From JAJISK01 sp046759865 (GTDB lineage: Archaea > Thermoplasmatota > Thermoplasmata > RBG-16-68-12 > JAJISG01), in assembly GCA_046759865.1 (NCBI GenBank), contig JBHIDB010000073.1, forward strand, positions 1 to 5,645: a DNA stretch of 5,645 nucleotides, given 5' to 3'. Shown here in pieces: positions 1-5,645 of this stretch. Under the pieces are notes generated by a model. It did no database searches and was not told the DNA's origin. It worked only from the letters and a program-made list of their open reading frames with translations. Every line of letters starts with the position of its first letter. The stretch's first letter is position 1. A program made the position numbers and the translations under genes.

Positions 1-263
1 TGGGAGAATTGCACGCCGAGGCGAAAGGCGCTGTCCATGTCGTGGGGGTCGGTCTCCTCGATGGGCAAGAGGCCCCGCTCTTTGGCGCGCTCCAACACCT
101 CCTCCTCCGGGCTGATGACCGCGATCTGACCGAGCTCCGGGCAACCCTGGGCCGCGTTGGTCACGTCCTCAAACATGGCCTTGGTGAGCGCCCTTCGCTC
201 TCCGACGTTGAGCACCGAGGCCAGCTTCGGCCTCGTCTCGTGAAAGCTCTTCAGGATGATCAC
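1..263 (-). CDS. cofC: 2-phospho-L-lactate guanylyltransferase (CofC-like), 3' end cut off by window edge
   Basis: CofC transfers GMP from GTP to 2-phospho-L-lactate (or a related phosphorylated acid), giving the activated intermediate used to build the F420 side chain in the cytoplasm. About 87 N-terminal codons are present; the family is usually just over 200 residues. The translation shows the family's opening pattern: a short beta strand ending in LKSF, then TRPKLASVL, an ERRALTKAMFEDV helix, a second strand AVISPEEEVLERAKERG, and then ETDPHDMDSAFRLG, which sits where relatives carry an LNxAL-xxG-like segment. The start is uncertain. The only standard start codon in frame after the upstream stop (TAA near 345-347) is GTG at 261-263, which trims the first beta strand by about three residues. 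A GGAGGAG motif lies 21 nt upstream, which is too far to be ideal. The downstream neighbour is outside the window. Identification is by recalled family pattern, not a database search. Confidence 0.78.
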   Translation of the reverse strand, partial: MIILKSFHETRPKLASVLNVGERRALTKAMFEDVTNAAQGCPELGQIAVISPEEEVLERAKERGLLPIEETDPHDMDSAFRLGVQFS

Positions 264-284
264 GCCTACCGCCGTCGTCTGCGT

Positions 285-291
285 CTCCTCC
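285..291 (-). promoter_or_regulatory. Shine-Dalgarno-like GGAGGAG upstream of the cofC reading frame
   Basis: The minus strand reads GGAGGAG here, a strong match to the anti-SD of archaeal 16S rRNA. It is 21 nt from the GTG at 263, longer than the usual 5-10 nt, and no ATG, GTG or TTG lies at normal spacing in the cofC frame. It may be chance purine content or a sign that the true start is not the GTG. Confidence 0.3.
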
Positions 292-323
292 GATGCGGTC
301 CCCCCAACGCGAGAGCCGCCGGG

Positions 324-331
324 ACATAACC
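324..331 (-). promoter_or_regulatory. Possible weak TATA-like element for cofC
   Basis: The minus strand reads GGTTATGT, resembling the GGTTATCC element upstream of the DUF1028 gene. Archaeal spacing would put a transcription start near 300, giving a leader of about 40 nt before the GTG at 263. A second AT-rich stretch, TTAAGTA at about 342-348, is an alternative. The 111-bp gap between cofC and the upstream split-barrel gene contains no other recognisable signal, and no T-rich terminator was seen. Confidence 0.3.
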
Positions 332-374
332 CTCGCTTCGCTACTTAACGCATCGCCGTGGCGGAGGCAGACCG

Positions 375-761
375 CTATCCGAGGTCCTGGATGCGAACGG
401 CGTCAACCTTGACCAAGGGGCCTCGGACTTCCTCCGGGGAGGAGTCCGGGTACTTCGCCGTCAGCGCCTCCCAGACCCCCTGGGACTCCCGATCGCTGCG
501 GACCCACTCGGCCAGGCCCTGCACGACGAAACCCTGGAGGGTCCCGTCCTCTGCCGTGTCGGCGAGGACCGCGAGGCGGCGGTTGGCGTGCAGGTGGGCC
601 ACCTGTTCGGATTCCGCGGGCGAGGTGAAGTAGAGGGAACTCCCGTCGAAGTAGAAGCGGACTGGGGCGCTGAAGGGGTCTCCACGCGGGGAGAGCGTGG
701 CCACGCGAAGCGTCCGGACGTTTTTGAGGATTTTCAGCTGCTTTGTGGTCCACTCCGCCAT
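375..761 (-). CDS. Pyridoxamine 5'-phosphate oxidase-fold (split-barrel) flavin/F420-binding protein
   Basis: This 128-residue protein belongs to the PPOX-like split beta-barrel group, small enzymes that bind FMN, F420 or haem. Residues about 8-55 show the family's opening pattern: a helix, then LRVATLSPRGDPFSAPVRFYFDG, SSLYFTSP and a helix leading to ANRRLAVLAD. Residues about 70-85 give GFVVQGLAEWV, the usual central strand, and VKVDAVRIQDLG ends the barrel. An upstream ATG at 818 would add 19 residues, but that extension translates the TATA-like box itself (its SYIYPG is encoded by the box and flanks), so I chose the ATG at 761. A TATA-like sequence centred near 790 lies about 29 nt upstream, implying a leaderless mRNA. 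It is upstream of and co-oriented with cofC, so F420 is a plausible cofactor, but sequence alone does not settle FMN versus F420 or the substrate. Confidence 0.85.
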   Translation of the reverse strand: MAEWTTKQLKILKNVRTLRVATLSPRGDPFSAPVRFYFDGSSLYFTSPAESEQVAHLHANRRLAVLADTAEDGTLQGFVVQGLAEWVRSDRESQGVWEALTAKYPDSSPEEVRGPLVKVDAVRIQDLG

Positions 762-785
762 GGCCCCCGTCTCAACCTTCCCAGG

Positions 786-794
786 ATAAATATA
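786..794 (-). promoter_or_regulatory. TATA box for the split-barrel gene
   Basis: The minus strand reads TATATTTAT, the most AT-rich stretch in this GC-rich window. Its centre is about 29 nt from the ATG at 761, so transcription would start at or next to the start codon. It lies in the 90-bp divergent region shared with the aminotransferase. Confidence 0.7.
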
Positions 795-818
795 GCTAAG
801 TGCGGGGCCTGGAAGCAC

Positions 819-825
819 CTATTTA
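819..825 (+). promoter_or_regulatory. TATA-like box for the aminotransferase-amidohydrolase operon
   Basis: The plus strand reads CTATTTA, preceded by the purine-rich GGAAGCAC that could act as a BRE. Its centre is about 30 nt upstream of the ATG at 852, and no Shine-Dalgarno motif lies between, which fits a leaderless operon transcript. The centres of the two divergent TATA-like boxes are about 32 bp apart, so pre-initiation complexes could compete. Confidence 0.55.
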
Positions 826-851
826 CCGCACGCCGCCGTGGCTTCCCGAAC

Positions 852-2057
852 ATGGCATCGCCGCCGCGGGAGGAGGGGGCGCACGCCTTCGCCATCGCCG
901 ACCCCCGGGTCTCCGATCGGGTCCAGCACTTTCCCGAGTCCGTCATCCGAGAGATGACCCGGCTGGCCAGCCGCTACGGCGCCATCAACCTCTCTCAGGG
1001 CTTCCCGGATTTTGACCCGCCTGCAGAGATACTAGAGGCCGCGCAACGGGCCCTGGTGGAGGGGTACAACCAGTACGCCACGACGTGGGGCGCAGAGGAG
1101 TTCCGCGGAGCGATCGCGGAGAGCGTCCTGCGCTTCCAAGGGCTCGAGGTGGACCCCGATGCCCACGTGGTCGTCACTTGTGGAGCCACGGAGGCCATGA
1201 TGGCCGCCATGCTGTCTCTGATCGACCCGGGGGACGAGGTCGTGGTCCTGGAGCCTTTCTACGAGAACTACGGGCCCGACGCCGTTGTCTCGGGGGCCCG
1301 CCCCGTTTTCGTCCCGATGGAGTGGCCCTCGTATCGGATCGACGAGGAGGCCCTCAAGGCCGCCTTCCGACGGGGCACGAAGGCCATTATCCTCAATACG
1401 CCCAACAACCCCACGGGCCGTGTGTTCGACGAAGGGACCCTCCGCCTGGTGGCCGACCTGTGCACGGACCATGGCGTGGTGTGCGTCACGGACGAGATTT
1501 ACGAGCACATCCTCTACGACGGACGCCGCCACGTGAGCATGGCCACCCTTGGGGACATGTGGGAGCACACGGTCACGATTAGCGGTCTCTCCAAGACCTT
1601 TAGCATCACGGGCTGGCGCCTGGGGTACGCCGTCTCCCCCCGTACCCTGACGGAGGCCATGAAGCGGACCCATGACTTCCTCACCGTGGGGGCCCCGCAC
1701 CCCCTGCAGATTGCCGGAGCCCATGCCCTGCGGATGGGCGATGATTACTTCGAGGCCCTTGGGAAAGAGTACGCGGAACGGCGGGAGGTCCTCTTCAACG
1801 CCCTCACCGCCATCGGGTTCGAGTGCGCCGAGCCCGAGGGGTCCTACTACATCATGGCGGATATCCGCCCGTTGACCGACAAGGACGACGTGGCCTTTAG
1901 TCGATTCCTGGTCGAGGAAGTCGGAGTGGCGGTGGTCCCCGGCAGCAGCTTCTATGCCGACGCGACCCACGGTCGCTCCTTCATCCGGTTTGCCTTCCCC
2001 AAGCGGGTCGAGACGCTTCGCCGGGCCACGAGGCGGCTGGAGAAGGTGGCCCCTTGA
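852..2057 (+). CDS. Class I/II PLP-dependent aminotransferase (aspartate/aromatic/kynurenine-glutamine type)
   Basis: This fold-type I aminotransferase of 401 residues moves an amino group from an amino acid to a 2-oxo acid using pyridoxal phosphate. Visible landmarks are INLSQGFPDF at 45-54 (substrate-side loop), GATEA at 111-115 (phosphate-binding turn), NTPNNPTGRVF at 182-192 with the Asn-Pro-Thr-Gly motif, TDEIYEH at 213-219 with Asp214 pairing with the PLP pyridine nitrogen and Tyr217, SGLSKTFSITGWRLGY at 244-259 with Schiff-base Lys248, and FIRFAF at 377-382 with Arg379 binding the substrate carboxylate. The pattern resembles the kynurenine/glutamine-transaminase-K and methionine aminotransferase subgroup as well as archaeal aspartate aminotransferases, so the substrate is open. 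The frame extends upstream to 588, but that would read antisense across the split-barrel gene and through the promoter. The ATG at 852 gives normal family length and sits about 30 nt after a TATA-like box. Its stop overlaps the next gene's start. Confidence 0.93.
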   Translation: MASPPREEGAHAFAIADPRVSDRVQHFPESVIREMTRLASRYGAINLSQGFPDFDPPAEILEAAQRALVEGYNQYATTWGAEEFRGAIAESVLRFQGLEVDPDAHVVVTCGATEAMMAAMLSLIDPGDEVVVLEPFYENYGPDAVVSGARPVFVPMEWPSYRIDEEALKAAFRRGTKAIILNTPNNPTGRVFDEGTLRLVADLCTDHGVVCVTDEIYEHILYDGRRHVSMATLGDMWEHTVTISGLSKTFSITGWRLGYAVSPRTLTEAMKRTHDFLTVGAPHPLQIAGAHALRMGDDYFEALGKEYAERREVLFNALTAIGFECAEPEGSYYIMADIRPLTDKDDVAFSRFLVEEVGVAVVPGSSFYADATHGRSFIRFAFPKRVETLRRATRRLEKVAP

Positions 2058-3589
2058 GGCTAACGGCCGACCTGATTCTCGTCGGAGGACGGGTCCTCAC
2101 GTTGTCCGAGGAGGTGCCGGAGGCTGACGCGGTGGCCCTCGGGGGCGGACACATCCTGGCGGTCGGCAAGGGACCCGAGGCCCGCGGCTTCGAAGGCCCC
2201 GACACACGCGTCCTGGACGTCGGAGGTCGCTTCGTTCTCCCCGGGTTCAACGACTGCCACGCCCACCTGGCCACCTATGGGGCCCGCATCGCCTCCCTAG
2301 ACCTGGCGTCCGCCGGTTCGCTGGACGAGGTCAAGGAGCGCGTCGCGGAGAAGGCCCAGGGGACCCCGCAAGGGCAATGGCTCCTTGGGCACAACTGGGA
2401 CGAAAGCAGGTGGCCGGTCCGCACCTATCCCGCCAAGGGGGACCTGGACGAGGCCGCCCCCAGTCATCCCGTGGCCCTCTCGCGGGTAGACACCCACATG
2501 GCTGTTTCCAACTCGGAGGGCCTCGGGCGCCTCACACTGGAGGGTTTGGAAGGGGTTGAGCGAGACGCGGCGGGGGAGCTCACTGGCGTGCTCAAGGAGG
2601 AGGCCATGGAGGTCCTTCGGGAGGCGACCCGCCCCGACGCCACCACGATCCAGGAAGGGCTCAAGGCGATGATTCGAGACTGTCACCGTCTCGGCATCAC
2701 CTCCGTGTCGGAGACCATCAGCCCCTACGGCATCACCGCCTATCGGACCCTTCAGCGGGCGGGAGAGCTCGCCCTCCGGGTGAACCTCATGCCCCGGGCG
2801 GAGGGTCTTCCTGCCCTCCTGGAGGGGGGTCTCGGGACAGGCGTTGGGGGCGGTCTCCTCCGTCTGGGCGCCTTGAAGGCCTTCTTCGATGGCTCCCTGG
2901 GGGCACGGACCGCCGCCTTGATGGAAGACTTCGCGGACGAGCCCGGAAACCGGGGCATGCTGATCTATTCGGAGGAGGAGGCCACCTCCCTCGTCCGGGA
3001 CGCCACCGACGGGGGGTTCCAGCTCGCCCTCCACGCCATCGGCGATCGGGGCATCCAGGTGGCCATCCACCACCTGGCCAAGGAGGGCGGCGAAGGGTTC
3101 CACCATCGGATCGAACATCTGGAACTGCCGGCGGAAGACGACCTGAAGGAGGCCCGCAGACTCGGTCTCATCGCTTCCATGCAACCCAACTTTGTCGGCC
3201 AATGGAGCCGGCCCGGGGACATGTACGAGGATCGACTCGGGCCGGAGCGCTTGACGCAGAACAACCCCTTCCGCCGCATCCTGGAGGCGGGCATCCCCCT
3301 GGCCTTCGGGTCGGACAACATGCCCCTCTCTCCCCTCTATGGGATTCACTGGGCGGTTAACGCACCCTTCGAGGCCCAGCGGCTGTCCGTGGAGGAAGCC
3401 CTCCGCGCCTACACCCTGGGCTCCGCGTACGCCAGCGGGGAGGAGGAGGTCAAGGGTTCCCTCGAACCCGGGAAACTGGCCGACCTCGTGGTCTTGGAAA
3501 GGGATCCGCGGGAACACGCTGACGCCATCCAGGACATTCCCGTTTACGCCACGATTTTCGGCGGGCGCCTTGTGTACGAGGCCACCTAG
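2054..3589 (+). CDS. YtcJ-like amidohydrolase (amidohydrolase 3 family)
   Basis: This 511-residue metal-dependent hydrolase belongs to the YtcJ/N-substituted-formamide-deformylase-like branch of the amidohydrolase superfamily, predicted cytoplasmic with no signal peptide. The N-terminal beta domain (1-63) has the typical LILVGGRVLTL start and DVGGRFVLPGFND lead-in. Metal ligands expected in the barrel are visible: His69 and His71 in DCHAH, Lys275 in LKAFFDGSLG (possible carboxylated lysine), His327 in LHAIGD, His355 in RIEHLE, and Asp421 in FGSDN. HNWDESRW at 113-120 and SRVDTHMAVSNS at 143-154 are also typical of this subgroup. The C-terminus returns to the beta domain with GKLADLVVLERDP at 473-485. 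The start is TTG, whose last two bases form part of the upstream TGA stop (TTGA overlap). GGAG at 2039-2042 and AGGTGG at 2044-2049 may act as ribosome sites, and no other start preserves the first strand. Substrate unknown: an amide, carbamoyl or formamide compound is plausible. Confidence 0.9.
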   Translation: MRLTADLILVGGRVLTLSEEVPEADAVALGGGHILAVGKGPEARGFEGPDTRVLDVGGRFVLPGFNDCHAHLATYGARIASLDLASAGSLDEVKERVAEKAQGTPQGQWLLGHNWDESRWPVRTYPAKGDLDEAAPSHPVALSRVDTHMAVSNSEGLGRLTLEGLEGVERDAAGELTGVLKEEAMEVLREATRPDATTIQEGLKAMIRDCHRLGITSVSETISPYGITAYRTLQRAGELALRVNLMPRAEGLPALLEGGLGTGVGGGLLRLGALKAFFDGSLGARTAALMEDFADEPGNRGMLIYSEEEATSLVRDATDGGFQLALHAIGDRGIQVAIHHLAKEGGEGFHHRIEHLELPAEDDLKEARRLGLIASMQPNFVGQWSRPGDMYEDRLGPERLTQNNPFRRILEAGIPLAFGSDNMPLSPLYGIHWAVNAPFEAQRLSVEEALRAYTLGSAYASGEEEVKGSLEPGKLADLVVLERDPREHADAIQDIPVYATIFGGRLVYEAT

Positions 3590-4473
3590 TCCCGGGGCAG
3601 CTGCGCCTTGATGTAGCGGTGGACGGACCGCCATAGGAGACGGTCATCGCGCCACTTGTTCTCAAAATTGTGAACGTGAAAGAAGCGTCGGAGCGCCTCT
3701 TGACTCTCGTCTGACCACGGCCGATCGACAGGCCCCTGGTAGAAGCCAGCCTTCCCGAGGCGGGCTTGGACATCTTCCGCCACGGTGCCCTCCAGTCGGA
3801 CCACGTCGTCCGGGTCCTCCTCTTGGAGGAGGGTCAGGTCGTAGATTTGGAAGACGCGCCCCAACTCCGCGATGGGGGCGGGGTGGTCGTCCACACGCAG
3901 GTCTATGTAACGGTCCGTGAAGCCACCGTAGCTCCCTCCCTTTCGCACAACCAAGAGGGCGGCGGATTGCTGCCCCCGGCGGTCCCCGCCGGCCCCCTGG
4001 CCCGCCTCTAGGGCCGCGAGGAGCCGCTCCGGCAGGTCCGCCTCCATCCCTTCGTAGGCCGCCGCCATGTCCTGAACCACCGCCTCGGAGGCCAGGATGT
4101 TCCCCAAGGCGCAGAAGCCTTGCCCGACGACATGGCCGGCCCACTCGAGACACTCCTCGCCGGTAAACGCCGCTGCGTGTCCGTGGGCGTCCACCATCCC
4201 CACCTGCCGTACGGGCGCCTGAGGGTCCTCCTGGGTCAGGCGGGCGAGGATGGCGGCCGGGGCTTCGCCATTCGCCATGCGCTCCAAGCCCTCCGGACCA
4301 AATGAGATGTTGGCCTGGGCCTGGGTAGCCACCGCTCCGACCTCCGCCCGTGCCCACGGAACGACGGCACCCACGGCGATGAACTTGGACTGCGTGGCCA
4401 CGCCCAGATCCCCCGTCTCCGAATCACGGGCAACGATGGAGAAGGTGCCGGGGCGCAGCGGGGACGATGCCAT
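3586..4473 (-). CDS. DUF1028 Ntn-hydrolase-like protein with C-terminal peptidoglycan-binding-like domain
   Basis: The 295-residue product matches the DUF1028 family, which is thought to have the N-terminal-nucleophile hydrolase fold of proteasome subunits and amidases; its reaction is unknown. Residues 10-60 carry the signature: TFSIVARDSETGDLGVATQS, KFIAVGAVVPWARAEVGAVA, then TQAQAN. Further family features are the GMVDAHGHAAAFTGEECLEW region (92-111), GFCALGNIL (119-127) and the GGSYGGFTDRYIDLRVDDHP segment (179-198). Residues about 225-290 resemble the small putative peptidoglycan-binding domain (PG_binding_2) often fused to DUF1028: VQARLGKAGFYQGPVDRPWS, then a RRFFHVHNFENKW-like helix. 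No signal peptide or membrane segment is seen. Thr10 is the best nucleophile candidate, but nine residues precede it, so removal of these or a different start would be needed. The gene lies 31 bp after endA and has its own TATA-like element. Its stop overlaps the amidohydrolase stop tail-to-tail. Confidence 0.88.
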   Translation of the reverse strand: MASSPLRPGTFSIVARDSETGDLGVATQSKFIAVGAVVPWARAEVGAVATQAQANISFGPEGLERMANGEAPAAILARLTQEDPQAPVRQVGMVDAHGHAAAFTGEECLEWAGHVVGQGFCALGNILASEAVVQDMAAAYEGMEADLPERLLAALEAGQGAGGDRRGQQSAALLVVRKGGSYGGFTDRYIDLRVDDHPAPIAELGRVFQIYDLTLLQEEDPDDVVRLEGTVAEDVQARLGKAGFYQGPVDRPWSDESQEALRRFFHVHNFENKWRDDRLLWRSVHRYIKAQLPRD

Positions 4474-4495
4474 GGCCGGGCGACGGCAAGCTTCG

Positions 4496-4503
4496 GGATA
4501 ACC
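4496..4503 (-). promoter_or_regulatory. Weak TATA-like box for the DUF1028 gene
   Basis: The minus strand reads GGTTATCC in the 31-bp gap between the endA stop and the DUF1028 ATG, centred about 26 nt from the start codon. The spacing matches the other genes here, but the element is only weakly TATA-like. Co-transcription from endA is equally possible. Confidence 0.4.
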
Positions 4504-4504
4504 C

Positions 4505-5557
4505 TCACGGCCGGACGCGTTGGAGGCGGAGGTAGGCGACCTCCTCCCCAGTTCGACCGAGGAGGATGTCCTTCCGGACCCCGTGGGCCAGTCGCACCGC
4601 CCGGCTCACCTCGGGCCAGGTCCCTGTGAAGTCCTCCGGCAAGGCGTGAATGAGGTACTTCGCGTGGTCGGCGTTGGGGTCCCCTTCGTAGCCGCGGAAG
4701 TGGGCCCCGTACTTGAACCCGGTCTTGACCAGAATGCCCCGCTCCTTCAGGTCCTCGTAGACCCGGAGCCGGAGTCGGAAGTCGGGCTGGATCCGGACGG
4801 CCTCCCGCAGCAGTGTGGCGAGCCCAATCTTCCGCCCCGTCTGGGCCCGTCGGACCACGAGGGCTCCCTGCCTGGCCAGGTAGAGGGTTTCCAGGAGAGA
4901 CAGCTGCAGGCGCTCCCCCAGCATCTTCCCGTAGAAGCCCGCCTCGTACAGCCCGTGGGCACTCTCGGCCTCCACCACCAGGGACCGGTCATTGAGGAAC
5001 AGCGCCTCGGCCTTGATCCCCGACAGGTCGTCGAACATGTGGCCACGAGGCGAGGCCTTGGAGACGCGGTAGTAGGTGATGTCGCTCTCCTCATCCACGA
5101 CGGCCAGGAGGAGCTCCTTGCGGACCCGGGCGACCCGACCCAGGTGCGCCTGGAGTTCCCCCAGGTCGAATAGGCTCCGCTCCGAGAGGGCGAGGACCCA
5201 GTACCGCGTGGGGGCCTTGTCCGGCCCCGCCCCTCGGGGGAAGACGCGAAAGTCCAAAGGGGGCACGCCCGCCTTGACTACGTACCCCCGCTGTCGGAGG
5301 TCCCGGTACACGAGATACCGGATCTCGAAGTTCGGGAGGACGGCATCCCCCTGTCGGAAGAGGTTCTTTGGCCCCAGCTTCCGGCCCGCCCGGGTGACGT
5401 CGAGCTTCCCCGTCTCGCTGAGGTAGGCCGCCTCCACGAGGTCGAGTTCCACGCCCCCGCCCGGGAGGGGGTTACCGAAGTAGCCGCGGTTGTACAGTCG
5501 GCTCCCGTCGGCTTCGTCGGCCACGAGGACCTTCCCTTCGACGAGCTGTCCGGGCAT
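4505..5557 (-). CDS. endA: tRNA-intron endonuclease EndA, two-repeat (alpha2) archaeal type
   Basis: EndA cuts pre-tRNA at both ends of the intron in a bulge-helix-bulge RNA, leaving 2',3'-cyclic phosphate and 5'-OH ends. The 350-residue protein is a tandem duplication: SRLYNRGYFGNPLP (19-32) with YLVYRDLRQRGYVVKAG (81-97) is echoed by AHGLYEAGFYGKML (200-213) with LRVYEDLKERGILVKTG (264-280). The C-terminal repeat is catalytic: Tyr290 in HFRGY, His298 in DHAKYL (eight residues later, the same spacing as in eukaryotic Sen34) and Lys329 in VRKDIL. In the N-terminal repeat these become Phe106, Pro116 and Lys147, so it is structural. This matches euryarchaeal alpha2 homodimeric enzymes; it is slightly longer than the roughly 305-residue Archaeoglobus protein. 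The acidic DEESD at 155-159 may be the dimer-contact loop. The ATG at 5557 lies about 26 nt after a clear TATA box, implying a leaderless message. Confidence 0.97.
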   Translation of the reverse strand: MPGQLVEGKVLVADEADGSRLYNRGYFGNPLPGGGVELDLVEAAYLSETGKLDVTRAGRKLGPKNLFRQGDAVLPNFEIRYLVYRDLRQRGYVVKAGVPPLDFRVFPRGAGPDKAPTRYWVLALSERSLFDLGELQAHLGRVARVRKELLLAVVDEESDITYYRVSKASPRGHMFDDLSGIKAEALFLNDRSLVVEAESAHGLYEAGFYGKMLGERLQLSLLETLYLARQGALVVRRAQTGRKIGLATLLREAVRIQPDFRLRLRVYEDLKERGILVKTGFKYGAHFRGYEGDPNADHAKYLIHALPEDFTGTWPEVSRAVRLAHGVRKDILLGRTGEEVAYLRLQRVRP

Positions 5558-5579
5558 GCACGCGAAGAAAGTCCCCGGA

Positions 5580-5587
5580 GTATAAGT
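5580..5587 (-). promoter_or_regulatory. TATA box for endA
   Basis: The minus strand reads ACTTATAC, preceded by purine-rich GAGGACGG (possible BRE). Its centre is about 26 nt from the endA ATG at 5557, and no Shine-Dalgarno motif lies in between. Beyond it (5588-5645) I see no gene or other signal. Confidence 0.65.
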
Positions 5588-5645
5588 CCGTCCTCAACCA
5601 ACGAGGGCGCCGCGGGACGGTGGGACAGGTCCGATAGCGATGCGG

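Noticed and set aside
9..329. 106-codon plus-strand open frame at the left edge
   Set aside because: The minus strand here encodes a recognisable CofC N-terminus; the plus frame has no family pattern.
264..374. Search of the gap between cofC and the split-barrel gene for a small RNA, tRNA or terminator hairpin
   Set aside because: I found no tRNA-like arms, no stable stem followed by a T-run and no repeats, only a possible weak TATA-like element and the SD-like GGAGGAG.
588..851. 88-residue N-terminal extension of the aminotransferase frame
   Set aside because: It overlaps the split-barrel gene in antisense and translates the divergent promoter. The family's normal start aligns near the ATG at 852.
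1032..1970. 312-codon open frame on the minus strand, antisense to the aminotransferase
   Set aside because: It is the GC-bias shadow of a gene with an intact Lys248 and Asn-Pro-Thr-Gly motif. The translation is rich in Gly, Arg and His with no domain pattern.
2297..3634. 445-codon open frame on the minus strand, antisense to the amidohydrolase
   Set aside because: The plus-strand amidohydrolase has clear catalytic motifs throughout, and the antisense translation has no recognisable family pattern. Long antisense frames arise because stops are rare in GC-rich coding DNA.
4520..5173. 217-codon plus-strand open frame across endA
   Set aside because: It is antisense to well-conserved EndA catalytic residues and has no recognisable motif or promoter.
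5640..5645. ATG at the right edge as the start of a divergent gene
   Set aside because: Only two codons are visible, and no TATA-like sequence lies 25-30 nt upstream on the plus strand.

Overview
This window looks archaeal. It carries a two-repeat (alpha2-type) archaeal tRNA-splicing endonuclease and the start of a CofC-like coenzyme F420 biosynthesis gene. Several genes also have an AT-rich, TATA-box-like element 26-30 nt upstream of the start codon with no Shine-Dalgarno between, as expected for leaderless archaeal mRNAs. The DNA is strongly GC-rich. The proteins are not as acid-loaded as those of haloarchaea, so a GC-rich non-halophilic euryarchaeote (for example a Thermoplasmatota-type lineage) is my best guess. 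That placement is inference only.

Layout, left to right. (1) Minus strand, cut off by the window's left edge: a CofC-like 2-phospho-L-lactate guanylyltransferase. (2) Minus strand: a small pyridoxamine-phosphate-oxidase-fold (split-barrel) flavin- or F420-binding protein. (3) A 90-bp divergent promoter region with one TATA-like box for each direction. (4) Plus strand: a two-gene operon of a class I/II PLP aminotransferase (401 aa) and a YtcJ-like metal-dependent amidohydrolase (511 aa), joined by a TTGA start/stop overlap. (5) Minus strand, convergent to the operon and sharing a CTAG stop palindrome with it: a DUF1028 Ntn-hydrolase-like protein with a C-terminal peptidoglycan-binding-like domain. 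(6) Minus strand, 31 bp upstream of DUF1028: endA. (7) The right edge (5558-5645) holds the endA promoter and nothing else I can support.

How the genes may work together. CofC and the split-barrel protein are adjacent and co-oriented, which fits F420 synthesis beside a possible F420 or flavin user. The aminotransferase and amidohydrolase are translationally coupled, so they probably act in one nitrogen or amino-acid pathway. DUF1028 (predicted amide-bond hydrolase fold) next door could belong to the same theme, but this is only contextual. endA is a housekeeping tRNA-processing gene. I see no mobile element, CRISPR array, tRNA or rRNA. Nothing here amounts to a clearly new system. The most interesting points are the promoter geometry, the unresolved cofC start, and the domain architecture and N-terminus of the DUF1028 protein.
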